In this document: positions 33,771 through 42,984 of the stretch, piece after piece | Position numbering within the stretch: position 1 is the stretch's first letter | Layout: the number at the start of each line of letters is the position of its first letter | Assembly (NCBI GenBank): GCA_017419405.1 | Contig: JAFOLH010000001.1 | Coordinates: 558,001 to 622,000, forward strand | Direction of reading: 5' to 3' | DNA length: 64,000 nt | Source: Renibacterium sp. | GTDB lineage: Bacteria > Actinomycetota > Actinomycetes > Actinomycetales > Micrococcaceae | Made by a program: the position numbers and the translations under genes | The notes under the pieces: generated by a model | Seen by the model: only the letters and a program-made list of their open reading frames with translations | Databases searched by the model: none | Told to the model about the DNA's origin: nothing

Positions 33771-34605
33771 AGCCGAAGTCGACCCGGTATTCGGCCTGGT
33801 CCATCGCCCGGAGCGCCTCCGGGTCCAGGTGGTGGCCGGTGGGGCCCATCAGGAGCAAGTCTTTCGCTTCTGCGTTGTGCAGCGTGGCAGCAACCCGGAT
33901 CTCAGTTTCCGCCAAGCTGGTGAACCGGCCTTCGACGGCAGCTGCGAGGGCGGCCTGTTTTTCCGGTTGTTGGCCGAGCCTGCCGTCCAGGGCGGGCAGC
34001 CCGGAAAGATGCTCCGGCAGCGGGGTGGCGATCACGAGCAATCCGTCCGGGCGCAGCACCCGGTGGAATTCGTCGATGTTGCGCGGCGCGAAGACCACGA
34101 ACAGGGCGTCGGCGCTGTTCGCAGCCAACGGCAACGGCCGCCAAAGGTCCCAGACCAGGGCGAGCATTCCCGGATTGGCCCGGACCGCGTGGCGCAAGGC
34201 TTCCGGGGACAAATCCAGACCGATCGCCGGATAGCCGGAAGCAGCACCCCGGAGCAGCCCGGCGAGGTAATGCCCGGTCCCGCAGCCGGCGTCGACGATC
34301 AGTGGATTTGCGCCCGGCTGCGGAGCGAAATCGGCAAACGCCCGGTTGAGCCCTTCGACCAAGGGTTCGAAATGCCCGGAAGCCAGGAACGATGCCCTGG
34401 CCCGAACCATCGAGGCGGAATCCGGGGTGAATTTGCTGCTGCTCCCAGTGATCAGATTCAGATACCCGTGCCGCGAGCGGTCGAAGCGATGCCCGGATTC
34501 ACAAGCCACTCCGGCAGTGCCCTCGGCACTGAAACTGAACGATCCGGCGCAGACCGGACAGATCAGCGCGCCCAGCGGTTGCCCGGGCCAGGGTTTGGGT
34601 TCCAT
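33700..34605 (-). CDS. 23S rRNA (guanine-N1)-methyltransferase, RlmA/TlrB type
   Basis: This 301-residue SAM-dependent methyltransferase has an N-terminal zinc ribbon (Cys16, Cys19, Cys35, His39 in LICPVCAG and ACESGHRFD) followed by HGYLNLI and the Rossmann core (LIVDAGCGTGHYLAGLL, motif I; VFAPRNIDEFHRVLRPDGLLVIATP). This layout is diagnostic of RlmA(I)/RlmA(II), which modify G745 or G748 in helix 35 of 23S rRNA; the latter contributes to tylosin resistance. Which of the two positions is modified cannot be told. The TAGGAT box is 6 nt from the ATG. The gene overlaps the convergent YczE-like gene by 71 bp. Confidence 0.88.
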   Translation of the reverse strand: MEPKPWPGQPLGALICPVCAGSFSFSAEGTAGVACESGHRFDRSRHGYLNLITGSSSKFTPDSASMVRARASFLASGHFEPLVEGLNRAFADFAPQPGANPLIVDAGCGTGHYLAGLLRGAASGYPAIGLDLSPEALRHAVRANPGMLALVWDLWRPLPLAANSADALFVVFAPRNIDEFHRVLRPDGLLVIATPLPEHLSGLPALDGRLGQQPEKQAALAAAVEGRFTSLAETEIRVAATLHNAEAKDLLLMGPTGHHLDPEALRAMDQAEYRVDFGFRISAFRPLPTPADPPVLRLPGR

Positions 34606-34611
34606 CCGTCA

Positions 34612-34617
34612 ATCCTA
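34612..34617 (-). promoter_or_regulatory. -10 box of the RlmA-type gene (leaderless spacing)
   Basis: TAGGAT on the minus strand, 6 nt before the ATG at 34605, with no ribosome binding site between. Confidence 0.5.
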
Positions 34618-34678
34618 GGCTGCCTGGCGCAGCGGCGTTCACCCGCCGGGAACCCTCGACGCGGGCTGCCGATGGGAC

Positions 34679-34684
34679 TAGGCT
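34679..34684 (+). promoter_or_regulatory. -10 box of the S9 peptidase gene (near-leaderless spacing)
   Basis: TAGGCT lies 8 nt before the GTG at 34693, which helps choose this start over longer upstream frames. Confidence 0.45.
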
Positions 34685-34692
34685 CACCTAGC

Positions 34693-36756
34693 GTGAAACC
34701 AACTCATCTCCCACTCGTCAACTCCGTTTCGGCACCCACTCTGCATCCCGACGGGAGCACCGCGGTCGTGGCGGTGTCGCACCCGGATTTCGAGGCCGAC
34801 GGTTATGTCGGACAACTGTGGCGGGTGCCGGTCGACGGCTCGGCTGCGCCGCGCCGGATCAGCAGAGGATTCCGCGACTCGGCTCCTCGGTATTCCCCGG
34901 ATGGGAAGGTATTGGCCTTCATCCGCTCGGCTCCCGGCAAAGCCGGCCAGATCCATATCGTGGACGCGGCCGGCGGCGAGCCGCAGCCGATCACGGACCG
35001 CAAGCTGGGCATCGAGTCCTTTGACTGGTCGCCGTCGGGGGAGCAGATCGTGTTCGCCTCGGCCGAACCGGAGCCGGGCCGTTATGGGACCGTGGAAGGA
35101 GTGGGGCCGAATGCTGAGGACCCGCGCCTGATCACTTCCTTCAAATACCGGATGAACGGTGACGGTTTCATCCTGGACAAACCGGTCCAGGTGTTCATCG
35201 TCGACGTTCCGGCAGTGGATGCCGAGCCGCTGGTCGAGCCGCAGGGCCGGGCCAAGCAGCTTGCGGCCGATTGCGGCACGGCCGCACCGTTCTCCGCGGT
35301 GCCGCAGCCCCGCGCCTTGACCTCGGGGCCGCTGCTGCACTCCGCGCCGCGGTTCAGCGCCGACGGCGACCGGGTCTATTTCACCGCTGACGATCCGGCG
35401 CGCAGCGACCTGTGCACCGAGCTCTACGTGATGCCGGCCGAGGGCGGGGAGGCCACGCAACTGAGCAACCAGCCGTTTTCCGGGTTGTCCGTGTACCGGG
35501 CGCAGGAATCTGCGGACGGCGCCTGGCTCTTCGCCTTGGCCGAGGATCTGGGCACGCGGGGGATGGACTTCGTCGGGAGCCAAGTCGGCATCTATGCGGC
35601 ACCGAGCGACGGTTCGGCGCCCTGGCGGCGGTTGACCGATCAGAACCAGCAGGACTTCGGGGAATCTCCGGATCTGGTCCGGATCGGTGCCGATGCGGTG
35701 CTGGCCCTGGAGCGGCACCGCGGTGCGCAGCGGGTGTGGAAAATCAGTGCCGCCGGTAGCGAGCTGCTGTTCGATGCCGATCTGGTGGTGACCGCGGCCG
35801 CCGCTGCGGCCGGGACGGTGGTGCTGACGTATACCGGACCGGAAAGCTTCGGCGACTTGGGGGTCTTGGCCGACGCCGGCACGCTCGACAGCGGCTCCGC
35901 CGACGGCGGGCTGCGCCGGCTCAGTGACTTCTCCGCGGCGTGGCGGGCCGAAGCCCGGACGGTGCCGGCGGTCGAACACACTTTCACCGGATCGGACGGC
36001 TACCCGGTGCACGGCTGGGTGCTGCTGCCGGAAGGTCCCGGACCGCATCCGGTGCTGTTGAACATCCACGGCGGGCCGTTTTCGCAATACGGCTGGGGGA
36101 TCTTCGACGAAGCACAGGTTTATGCCGGTGCCGGCTATGCCGTGGTGATGTGCAATCCGCGCGGCTCCGGCAGTTACGGCCGGGACCACGGCCGGGCGAT
36201 CAAGGAGGCTTTCGGCACCTTGGACCTGGCCGATGTGCTGAGTTTCCTGGACGGCGCGCTGGCGCAGTATCCGCAATTGGATGCGCAGAGCCTCGGTGTG
36301 ATGGGCGGATCGTACGGCGGCTACCTGACCGCCTGGACGATCAGCCAGGACCACCGCTTCCGGGCGGCGATCGTGGAACGAGGCTTCTTGGACCCGGTGA
36401 GCTTCGTCGGATCCTCGGACATCGGCTGGCTGTTCCCGGACGAATACAACGGCACCGATCCGGAGCGGATCGCGGCGCAATCGCCGATGGCTCAGATCGG
36501 CCAGGTCCGAACGCCGACTATGGTAATCCATTCGGAAGAAGACTGGCGTTGCCCGATCGAGCAGGGGCAACGCTATTTCGTCGAGCTGAAGCGGCGGGGA
36601 GTGGAAACCGAGCTCCTGGTGTTCCCGGGTGAAAGCCACGAGCTCTCCCGCTCCGGATTGCCACGGCATCGGAAGCAGCGCTTCGAACACATCCTGCGTT
36701 GGTGGGCGAAGCACCTGCCGACCGCGGCGAATCCGGCAATTCCGGAGGAGTCCTAG
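34693..36756 (+). CDS. S9 family prolyl oligopeptidase-type peptidase
   Basis: This is a 687-residue cytosolic serine peptidase of the acylaminoacyl-peptidase / dipeptidyl-peptidase group. The N-terminal half is a WD40-like beta-propeller (repeats such as APRYSPDGKVLAFIRSAPG and APRFSADGDRVYFTADD). The C-terminal 260 residues form an alpha/beta hydrolase with GVMGGSYGGYLTAW (Ser540), SEEDWRCP (Asp617) and PGESHELSR (His649). It cleaves short or N-acylated peptides; the specificity is unknown. The GTG start is chosen from the first conserved residues and the -10 box 8 nt upstream. The stop overlaps the deformylase stop by 4 bp. Confidence 0.93.
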   Translation: MKPTHLPLVNSVSAPTLHPDGSTAVVAVSHPDFEADGYVGQLWRVPVDGSAAPRRISRGFRDSAPRYSPDGKVLAFIRSAPGKAGQIHIVDAAGGEPQPITDRKLGIESFDWSPSGEQIVFASAEPEPGRYGTVEGVGPNAEDPRLITSFKYRMNGDGFILDKPVQVFIVDVPAVDAEPLVEPQGRAKQLAADCGTAAPFSAVPQPRALTSGPLLHSAPRFSADGDRVYFTADDPARSDLCTELYVMPAEGGEATQLSNQPFSGLSVYRAQESADGAWLFALAEDLGTRGMDFVGSQVGIYAAPSDGSAPWRRLTDQNQQDFGESPDLVRIGADAVLALERHRGAQRVWKISAAGSELLFDADLVVTAAAAAAGTVVLTYTGPESFGDLGVLADAGTLDSGSADGGLRRLSDFSAAWRAEARTVPAVEHTFTGSDGYPVHGWVLLPEGPGPHPVLLNIHGGPFSQYGWGIFDEAQVYAGAGYAVVMCNPRGSGSYGRDHGRAIKEAFGTLDLADVLSFLDGALAQYPQLDAQSLGVMGGSYGGYLTAWTISQDHRFRAAIVERGFLDPVSFVGSSDIGWLFPDEYNGTDPERIAAQSPMAQIGQVRTPTMVIHSEEDWRCPIEQGQRYFVELKRRGVETELLVFPGESHELSRSGLPRHRKQRFEHILRWWAKHLPTAANPAIPEES

Positions 36757-37394
36757 AAGCCCAAGCCGCGCTGGGCCAGTCCGATGCCGGGTTCGGCCCA
36801 GCGTGCGGCATACTCCGCATTGCTGGCCAGCGATCGGAGGATTGCCTTGTCGAGGTAGAGTTCGCCGGCCAGATGGTCGGTCTCGTGTTGCACGATCCGG
36901 GCCGGCCAACCGGAAAATTCACGGTACTGGGCCACGCCGTCGGGTGATTCGAAATGCAGACCGACGGCCCGGTGGCGCGGCACCACGGCCTGCCAGCCGT
37001 CGACTGAAAGACAGCCTTCGTAAAACTCGGCCATTTCCGGGCCCAGGGCTTCATAACGCGGGTTGAGCACCGCGAAGAACTCCAATTCGGTGCGTTCCCG
37101 GAGTGTTGCGGCTTCGGATTCGATCAGGTGCCGGTCCTCGAGCACCGCGAGTTGCAGGCTGATACCCAGCTGCGGCGCGGCCAAGCCGACTCCGGGCGCG
37201 GCGTGCATGCAACGGCGCAGCAGGTCGATCAGTTCGGTCAGTTGCGCGGGCTCGAGTTGGCCGGTCCACCGGGCGGCCGGCGTGCGCAGCGCCGGATGCC
37301 CGGCTTGCACGATGGCCGGAAGCACGCCGTCGGCTGCTGCGGCCAGCATCGTGGCGACTTGGTCTTGCAGGGATGCGCTCGGGTTCTCGGCCAT
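36753..37394 (-). CDS. def: Peptide deformylase
   Basis: This 213-residue metalloenzyme removes the formyl group from N-terminal formylmethionine. All three motifs are intact: GVGLAAPQ (68-75), EGCLS (metal ligand Cys128) and QHETDH (His170, catalytic Glu171, His174). It is longer than E. coli Def by an N-terminal extension of about 25 residues, as in actinobacterial type enzymes. A TAGAAT box lies 6 nt from the ATG. The convergent S9 peptidase stop overlaps its stop. Confidence 0.96.
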   Translation of the reverse strand: MAENPSASLQDQVATMLAAAADGVLPAIVQAGHPALRTPAARWTGQLEPAQLTELIDLLRRCMHAAPGVGLAAPQLGISLQLAVLEDRHLIESEAATLRERTELEFFAVLNPRYEALGPEMAEFYEGCLSVDGWQAVVPRHRAVGLHFESPDGVAQYREFSGWPARIVQHETDHLAGELYLDKAILRSLASNAEYAARWAEPGIGLAQRGLGF

Positions 37395-37400
37395 CCGGCC

Positions 37401-37406
37401 ATTCTA
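37401..37406 (-). promoter_or_regulatory. -10 box of def (leaderless spacing)
   Basis: TAGAAT on the minus strand, 6 nt before the ATG at 37394. Confidence 0.5.
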
Positions 37407-37469
37407 AAACGGCCGGGCTCCGATTCGGCACCGTGTTCCGGAGCCGTCCGCAGCAGCGGGTGCCGGGGA

Positions 37470-37475
37470 TATGCT
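37470..37475 (+). promoter_or_regulatory. -10 box of the 134-residue unknown gene (leaderless spacing)
   Basis: TATGCT, the spacer GAGTTC and then the ATG at 37482. It rules out the much longer upstream reading frame that runs through the deformylase region. Confidence 0.5.
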
Positions 37476-37481
37476 GAGTTC

Positions 37482-37886
37482 ATGGCCGATCCGGACGAAC
37501 ACCGATTCTATGTTTACTTCGAGCAAGGCGCGGCGGCTCTGCCGGATGCGGTGCAGGCATTGACGCTGCACGATCTGAGCGCCAGCGCGCTCGATTCGGT
37601 GCCGGAGTCCTTTTCGGTCGTCGCTGAAGGCCTCGAATTCGTGGTCACCCTGGACGAGTCGGCCGCAGCCGCACAACATGCCAGGGCGATGGCTGAGCAA
37701 ACCGGGTTCCGAGGGCTTGCCGCTTGCGATGCCAGGTTCGCCGTCGAGGTAGCTGACCTTCCGGCCGCCTTGTCCGAGATCAACACCATGATGGAGTTGC
37801 AGGGCGCGTTGCAGGATTGCTGCAACGGGTATTTGGTCTTGGCGTGGAACGACGGGGTCGTCGAGCCGTGGACGGTCGAAAGCTGA
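37482..37886 (+). CDS. Conserved-looking protein of unknown function (134 residues)
   Basis: This soluble, acidic 134-residue protein has no signal peptide. The N-terminus is MADPDEHRFYVYFEQGAAALPDAVQ, and the C-terminus contains CCNGYLVLAWNDGVVEPWTVES. It looks like a compact alpha/beta domain with alternating strands (FSVVAEGLEFVVTLDES, GYLVLAWND). I do not recognise a family. Support for it being real is the -10 box exactly 6 nt before the ATG and normal codon use. It is divergent from def and convergent with gntK. Confidence 0.65.
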   Translation: MADPDEHRFYVYFEQGAAALPDAVQALTLHDLSASALDSVPESFSVVAEGLEFVVTLDESAAAAQHARAMAEQTGFRGLAACDARFAVEVADLPAALSEINTMMELQGALQDCCNGYLVLAWNDGVVEPWTVES

Positions 37887-37905
37887 CCCGACCTGGGACG
37901 GCGGC

Positions 37906-38424
37906 TCAGTCCGCTGCCAAGCCGAGCCTTCGGATGATTTCCGCCGCCTCTTCGGCCGGGGCATGGCCGATGCCCACCGTGATCGACGGTTCGTCGGGTT
38001 CCGGGGGCTGCAAGGCTTCGAATTGCGAATCGAGCAACGCGGTGGGCATGAAATGTCCGTGCCGGGCCGCCAACCGGGCCTTGATTTCGGCCCGGCTGCC
38101 GTGCAGATAGACGAAGACCACACGCTTCGGGCTGCCTGCGGCGAGCCGGTCCCGGTAGGCCCGTTTCAGCGCAGAGCAGGTCACCACCGCCGGCAGCCCG
38201 GCGGCTTCATGCGCCCCGATCCATTCCGCGATCCGATCCAGCCAAGGCCAACGGTCGGCATCGTCCAGCGGGATCCCGGCGGACATTTTGGCCACATTGG
38301 CGGCCGGGTGCAGGTCGTCGCCCTCCAGATAGTCCCAACCGAGCTGTCCGGCCAACAATGCGGCCACGGTTGATTTTCCGGATCCGGAGACGCCCATCAC
38401 CACGAGAATCGGCTGCTGGTGCAT
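37906..38424 (-). CDS. gntK: Gluconokinase
   Basis: This 172-residue P-loop kinase phosphorylates D-gluconate to 6-phosphogluconate for the pentose phosphate or Entner-Doudoroff route. Walker A is GVSGSGKST (11-19). Further typical parts are EGDDLHPAANVAKMSAGIPLDDADRWPWL, VVTCSALKRAYRDRL, VYLHGS and RHGHFMPTALLDSQFEALQPPEPDE. The length is normal. The ATG overlaps the gntP stop by one base (TGATG), so translation is coupled to the permease. Confidence 0.96.
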   Translation of the reverse strand: MHQQPILVVMGVSGSGKSTVAALLAGQLGWDYLEGDDLHPAANVAKMSAGIPLDDADRWPWLDRIAEWIGAHEAAGLPAVVTCSALKRAYRDRLAAGSPKRVVFVYLHGSRAEIKARLAARHGHFMPTALLDSQFEALQPPEPDEPSITVGIGHAPAEEAAEIIRRLGLAAD

Positions 38425-39860
38425 CAACTCACCCCCCACAGCTGGAGCAACCCGGACAAGAGCATCACGAGCCCGAATCCGATCACTGAGATCAGTGTCT
38501 CCATCACTGACCAGGTTTTGAAAGTCTGCCCCACGGTCAACCCGAAAAGCTCCTTGACCAACCAGAAGCCAGCGTCGTTGACATGCGAAAAGAACAAGGA
38601 ACCGGCGCCGATCGCCAAGGCCAGCAGGGCGGCTTGGCTGGGCGGCAACGAGGTCGCCAACGGCGCCACGATTCCGGCCGAGGTGATCGTGGCCACGGTT
38701 GCCGAACCGGTGGCCAGCCGCAAGGCCACGGCGATCAGGAAGCCGAGTAACAACACCGAAAGCTGCGCCGATTGGGCCCATTTGGCGACTGAGTCGCCGA
38801 CCCCCGCGCCGATCAGCGATTGTTTGAAGCCGCCACCGGCACCGACGATCAGGATCACCGCGGCGATCGGGCCAAGGCTTTGGCCGATTTTCTTGCCCAA
38901 GGCTGCCCCGGACAGCCCGACGGCGTAGCCGAAGGTGACCATGGCGAGCAGTACCGCCAAGGTCATGGCCACCAGGGGCTGGCCGAGGAAATCGAAGAAC
39001 ACCCGGACCGGGCTGGGGTTCTTGGCGTCCGGTGAAAGGATGTCGATGACTGCTTTGAGCAGCATCAGGAACACCGGGAAGACGATGGTCAAGACGGTGA
39101 CCGCGAAGCTGGGCGGCCGTTTCACGTCCGGATCGATGCCCACGCGCGTGGTGTCGACGCCGCCAGCGGTCTTCGGTGCGCCGACCGGAACCCAACGGGC
39201 GGCCAGCGGGGCGAACAGCGGTCCGCAGACGATCACCGTGGGCACCGCGACGAGGATCCCGAAAATCAAGGTCAGCCCGAGCGGCGCACCGACGGCTTGG
39301 ATCGCAATCAGCGGTCCGGGGTGCGGTGGCACCAGGCCGTGCAGCACCGAGAGCCCGGCGAGCGCCGGGATCGCGATCCGCATCAACTTGCTCCCGGAGC
39401 GCTGGGCCACCAGGACGATCACCGGCAACAGCAGCACCAGGCCGATCTCGAAGAACATCGGCAGGCCGATGATGACCGCGACCAAGGCCATCATCCAGGG
39501 CACTTTGGCCCCGGAGACCTTGGCCAGCAGGGTGTCCACGACCTTGTTGGCGCCGCCGGAATCCGCCATCAACTTGCCGAGCATCGCGCCCAAGCCGATC
39601 AGCAGGCCGACTTCCTGCAACACCGAACCCACGCCGGCTTCGTAGTTGCTCACCACTTTGCCGAGCTCGACGCCGGAGCCGAGGCCGACCACGGCAGCAC
39701 CCAGGGTCAGCGCGAGGAAGGGGTGCATTTTGAAGCTGGCGATCAGGACCACGATCAGTGCGATGGCCACAGCGGCGACCACGATCAGGAGCGTGTCATG
39801 GCCGTTCCAGGGTTGTGCGGCGGCGACCTCGGTGCTGAGCGTCGCGGTGGGTTGGAACAT
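38424..39860 (-). CDS. gntP: Gluconate:H+ symporter GntP
   Basis: This is a 478-residue, 12-14 helix membrane permease of the GntP family. Recognisable parts are FLALTLGAAVVGLGSG, GLLIGLGAMLGKLMADSGGA, LPMFFEIGLVLLLPVIVLVAQRSGSKLMRIAIPALAGLSVLHGLVPPHPGPL, GAGGGFKQSLIGAGVGDSVA and SGSATVATITSAGIVAP. It imports gluconate with protons and is co-transcribed with gntK. A GntR-type regulator is divergent from it across 129 bp that contain a 6-bp inverted repeat (CCGGAT-N9-ATCCGG, 39874-39894). Confidence 0.96.
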   Translation of the reverse strand: MFQPTATLSTEVAAAQPWNGHDTLLIVVAAVAIALIVVLIASFKMHPFLALTLGAAVVGLGSGVELGKVVSNYEAGVGSVLQEVGLLIGLGAMLGKLMADSGGANKVVDTLLAKVSGAKVPWMMALVAVIIGLPMFFEIGLVLLLPVIVLVAQRSGSKLMRIAIPALAGLSVLHGLVPPHPGPLIAIQAVGAPLGLTLIFGILVAVPTVIVCGPLFAPLAARWVPVGAPKTAGGVDTTRVGIDPDVKRPPSFAVTVLTIVFPVFLMLLKAVIDILSPDAKNPSPVRVFFDFLGQPLVAMTLAVLLAMVTFGYAVGLSGAALGKKIGQSLGPIAAVILIVGAGGGFKQSLIGAGVGDSVAKWAQSAQLSVLLLGFLIAVALRLATGSATVATITSAGIVAPLATSLPPSQAALLALAIGAGSLFFSHVNDAGFWLVKELFGLTVGQTFKTWSVMETLISVIGFGLVMLLSGLLQLWGVS

Positions 39861-39873
39861 GGAACCTCATTGT

Positions 39874-39894
39874 CCGGATGGCCCCTTGATCCGG
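39874..39894. promoter_or_regulatory. Inverted repeat upstream of gntP, candidate regulator site
   Basis: CCGGAT (39874-39879) and ATCCGG (39889-39894) with a 9-nt spacer lie 14 bp before the gntP start. Assignment to the adjacent GntR-type regulator is inferred from position. Confidence 0.3.
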
Positions 39895-39907
39895 GGCTGC
39901 TGGGGTA

Positions 39908-39937
39908 TTGTGTGCCAGATTATCCAGAAAGTATGCT
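39908..39937 (+). promoter_or_regulatory. Promoter of the gluconate regulator gene
   Basis: TTGTGT (39908-39913) and TATGCT (39932-39937) are separated by 18 bp. An in-frame ATG at 39945 lies 7 nt after the -10 box, so a leaderless start there competes with the leadered start at 39990. Confidence 0.45.
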
Positions 39938-39989
39938 TTATTCAATGTCTGCTCAATATAAAGCAGATGCAGATGATGGAGATGGCTTG

Positions 39990-40715
39990 ATGACGGAGCA
40001 GGAGCGGCGCGGGCGTGAAGACTTCGTCCACGGGTTCGGCCAGGACATCGTGGCCGGAGTGCTGTCGGCCGGCAGCATCCTGCGCACCGAAGATCTGCAG
40101 CAGCGATACCGCAGCACCCGGTCCGTGGTCCGGGAGGGGACCCGGGTGCTGCAGGCCTTGGGGCTGGTGTCCGCGAAGCGCAACGTCGGGGTCCGGGTAG
40201 CCGGGTCGGCCCACTGGAATGTCTTCGACCGCCAGGTGATCCACTGGCGGCTCAACGGGCCGGACCGGGACGGGCAGTTGTTGTCGATCACCGAACTGCG
40301 GCTGGGCATCGAACCGCTCGCGGCCAACTTGGCGGCGGCACGGATCGGTGCCGCCGAGGGCCGCCGCTTGACCGGCCTGGCCGGGGAACTGCTCGCGGCA
40401 GGCAACGCCGGCGACTTGGCCACGTTCCTGGCGATCGACATCGAATACCACGCCACGATCCTGCGCGCCTCCGGGAACGAAATGTTCGCCCATCTGCACG
40501 AAGCCGTCGGCGAGGTGCTCAGCGGCAGGACCGCGCATGGATTGATGCCGGAACAGCCGCAATCCAGAGCTCGCCACTGGCACGTCGGCGTGGCGGATGC
40601 GATCCAGCGCGGCGCGGCGTCGGAAGCGGAAGACCAGATGCGCAAGATCGTGCTGTTGGCAGCCGAAGAAATGCGTTCCCTGCTCGGGGTTCCGGGCCAG
40701 CGGCAGGATTCCTGA
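39990..40715 (+). CDS. FadR/GntR-family transcriptional regulator, probably of gluconate genes
   Basis: This 241-residue regulator has an N-terminal winged helix ([55 protein letters not shown]) and a C-terminal FCD ligand domain. The FCD metal-site residues are visible in [14 protein letters not shown] and [10 protein letters not shown]. The divergent gntP-gntK pair makes gluconate or 6-phosphogluconate the likely effector, an inference from context. ATG 39990 has GGAG 9 nt upstream; ATG 39945 (15 residues longer) fits leaderless spacing to the promoter and is a real alternative. Confidence 0.88.
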   Translation: MTEQERRGREDFVHGFGQDIVAGVLSAGSILRTEDLQQRYRSTRSVVREGTRVLQALGLVSAKRNVGVRVAGSAHWNVFDRQVIHWRLNGPDRDGQLLSITELRLGIEPLAANLAAARIGAAEGRRLTGLAGELLAAGNAGDLATFLAIDIEYHATILRASGNEMFAHLHEAVGEVLSGRTAHGLMPEQPQSRARHWHVGVADAIQRGAASEAEDQMRKIVLLAAEEMRSLLGVPGQRQDS

Positions 40716-40807
40716 GCTGCGGGCTCCGGCCCGGCAGCCGGTGGCAGGGAGGTTGGCCGCAGCGGCGCCGAGCCGATAACATCAGGGAGGCTGGTTGCGG
40801 TCCCCGT

Positions 40808-42913
40808 ATGCCGTCTTCCACACAGCCGGAACGCGCCCAGGAGGCTCTTTTGTCGGAATCGTCAGCTCGATCCATCTCGCTTACCGTGGACGGACTTCCA
40901 CGCACTGTAGCTGAGGGGACTACGGGCACTGAGCTGTTCCGGGATCGCCGCGATGTGGTGGTGGCCCGGGTCGACGGCGATCTCCGGGATCTCGACCAGC
41001 CGCTGCCGGAAGGCTCGACGGTGGAGGCGGTGACCATCGAATCGCCGGAGGGCCTCGAGGTGCTGCGGCACTCCACCGCGCACGTGATGGCGCAAGCCGT
41101 CCAGCAGCTCCGGCAGGATGCGAAACTGGGCATCGGCCCGTACATCACCGATGGTTTTTACTTCGATTTCGACGTCGAAGAACCGTTCACCCCGGAAGAT
41201 CTCAAGCAACTCGAAAAGATGATGCTCAAGATCGTCAATTCCAACCAGCGCTTCGTCCGCCGGGTGGTGAGCGAAACCGAAGCGATCGAGGCGATGCGGA
41301 ACGAGCCGTACAAGTTGGAATTGATCGGACTCAAGGGCGGCGGCGCGGAGGCGGCCGAGGGCGCTTCGCAGGAAGTCGGCGCCGGGGAGCTGACCATTTA
41401 TGAAAACCTGGACCGCGAGGGCAAGGTGGTCTGGCAGGATCTTTGCCGTGGCCCGCATCTGCCAAACACCAAGCTGATTTCGAATGCCTACGCGCTGACC
41501 CGCAGTTCGGCCGCCTATTGGCGGGGAAACCAGGCGAACAAACAATTGCAGCGGATCTACGGCACCGCCTGGCCTACTAAAGACGCGCTCAAGGCGTACC
41601 AGGAACGGATCGCCGAAGCGGAACGCCGGGACCACCGGAAATTGGGCACCGAGCTGGATCTTTTCTCCTTCCCGGACGAGTTGGGTTCCGGCCTGCCGAT
41701 CTTCCATCCCAAGGGCGGCATCATCCGCAAGGAGATGGAAGACTACTCGCGCGCCCGGCATACCGAAGCCGGCTACGAATTCGTCTACACGCCGCATATC
41801 ACCAAGGGCCACCTTTACGAGGTTTCCGGGCATTTGGACTGGTACCGGGACGGCATGTTCCCGCCGATGCAGGTGGACGCCGAGCTCAATGAGGACGGCA
41901 CCGTCCGCAAGCCGGGCCAGGACTACTACCTCAAGCCGATGAACTGTCCGATGCACAACCTGATTTTCCGCTCGCGGGGCCGTTCCTACCGGGAACTGCC
42001 GTTGCGGCTCTTCGAATTCGGTTCGGTCTACCGCTATGAGAAATCCGGGGTAATCCACGGTCTGACCCGGGTGCGCGGGATGACTCAGGACGACGCACAC
42101 ATTTACTGCACCCGGGAGCAGATGAAGGACGAGCTGACCGCAACTCTGAACTTCGTTCTGGGTTTGCTCAAAGACTACGGTCTGGCGGATTTCTATTTGG
42201 AACTCTCCACTAAGGACCCGGAGAAGTACGTCGGATCCGACGAGGTCTGGGAAGAAGCCACCCGCACCCTGGCCGAAGTGGCAGCCGAATCGGGCCTGGA
42301 ACTGGTGCCCGATCCGGGCGGCGCGGCTTTCTACGGACCGAAGATCTCCGTCCAGGCCCGGGATGCGATCGGCCGGACCTGGCAGATGTCCACGATCCAA
42401 CTGGACTTCAACCTGCCGGAGCGCTTCGAGCTGGAATACCAGGCGGCGGACGGCTCCCGGCAGCGGCCGGTGATGATCCACCGGGCGCTTTTCGGCTCGG
42501 TCGAACGATTCATGGGCGTGCTCACCGAGCACTATGCCGGGGCCTTCCCGGCCTGGTTGGCTCCGGTGCAGGTGGTCGGGATCCCGGTGGCCGAGGCATT
42601 CAACGACTACATGGCCGACGTCGTCGCGCAATTGCGGGCCGCCGGAGTGCGGGCGGATCTGGACCTGTCGAGTGATCGGTTCCCGAAGAAGATCCGCACT
42701 GCCAGCAAGGAAAAGGTCCCGTTCGTGCTGATCGCCGGCGGCGAGGATGCGGAAGCCGGTGCGGTGTCGTTCAGGTTCCGGGACGGCAGCCAGGACAACG
42801 GGGTGCCGGTCGCCGAGGCGATCGAGCGGATCGTCCGGGCCATCCGGGAACGCGCCACGGACGCGGAATTGACCTCGGGCAGCGCTGATTCCGAGTCGGT
42901 TCCGGGTTCCTGA
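40808..42913 (+). CDS. thrS: Threonyl-tRNA synthetase
   Basis: This 701-residue class II synthetase contains a TGS domain (about 15-80), the editing domain with [14 protein letters not shown] (from about residue 94), the catalytic core and an anticodon-binding domain (about 590-680). Zinc ligands that recognise threonine are Cys380 (MNCPMHNL), His431 (DDAHIYC) and His558 ([12 protein letters not shown]). Motif 2 is [14 protein letters not shown]. No T-box leader is seen: the leader from the TAACAT at 40777 is short. It begins the conserved thrS-HIT-pgsA group. Confidence 0.97.
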   Translation: MPSSTQPERAQEALLSESSARSISLTVDGLPRTVAEGTTGTELFRDRRDVVVARVDGDLRDLDQPLPEGSTVEAVTIESPEGLEVLRHSTAHVMAQAVQQLRQDAKLGIGPYITDGFYFDFDVEEPFTPEDLKQLEKMMLKIVNSNQRFVRRVVSETEAIEAMRNEPYKLELIGLKGGGAEAAEGASQEVGAGELTIYENLDREGKVVWQDLCRGPHLPNTKLISNAYALTRSSAAYWRGNQANKQLQRIYGTAWPTKDALKAYQERIAEAERRDHRKLGTELDLFSFPDELGSGLPIFHPKGGIIRKEMEDYSRARHTEAGYEFVYTPHITKGHLYEVSGHLDWYRDGMFPPMQVDAELNEDGTVRKPGQDYYLKPMNCPMHNLIFRSRGRSYRELPLRLFEFGSVYRYEKSGVIHGLTRVRGMTQDDAHIYCTREQMKDELTATLNFVLGLLKDYGLADFYLELSTKDPEKYVGSDEVWEEATRTLAEVAAESGLELVPDPGGAAFYGPKISVQARDAIGRTWQMSTIQLDFNLPERFELEYQAADGSRQRPVMIHRALFGSVERFMGVLTEHYAGAFPAWLAPVQVVGIPVAEAFNDYMADVVAQLRAAGVRADLDLSSDRFPKKIRTASKEKVPFVLIAGGEDAEAGAVSFRFRDGSQDNGVPVAEAIERIVRAIRERATDAELTSGSADSESVPGS

Positions 42914-42984
42914 ACCGTGGACCAGTCGAAGCCCGCTGATCGAAATCCAGAGTTGATTCGCGCCCGGTACCGGAAGGTGTGCTG

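Noticed and set aside
33829-34692. N-terminal extension of the S9 peptidase frame upstream of 34693
   Set aside because: The extension is antisense to the RlmA-type methyltransferase and unlike peptidase sequences; a -10 box sits 8 nt before the GTG at 34693.
38425-39195. Longer gluconokinase frame reaching into gntP
   Set aside because: The Walker A motif begins 11 residues after the ATG at 38424; the upstream part is a shadow of the permease.
40716-40807. T-box riboswitch upstream of thrS
   Set aside because: The gap is only 92 bp, the promoter-to-start distance is about 25 nt, and no T-box core or antiterminator stem is visible.
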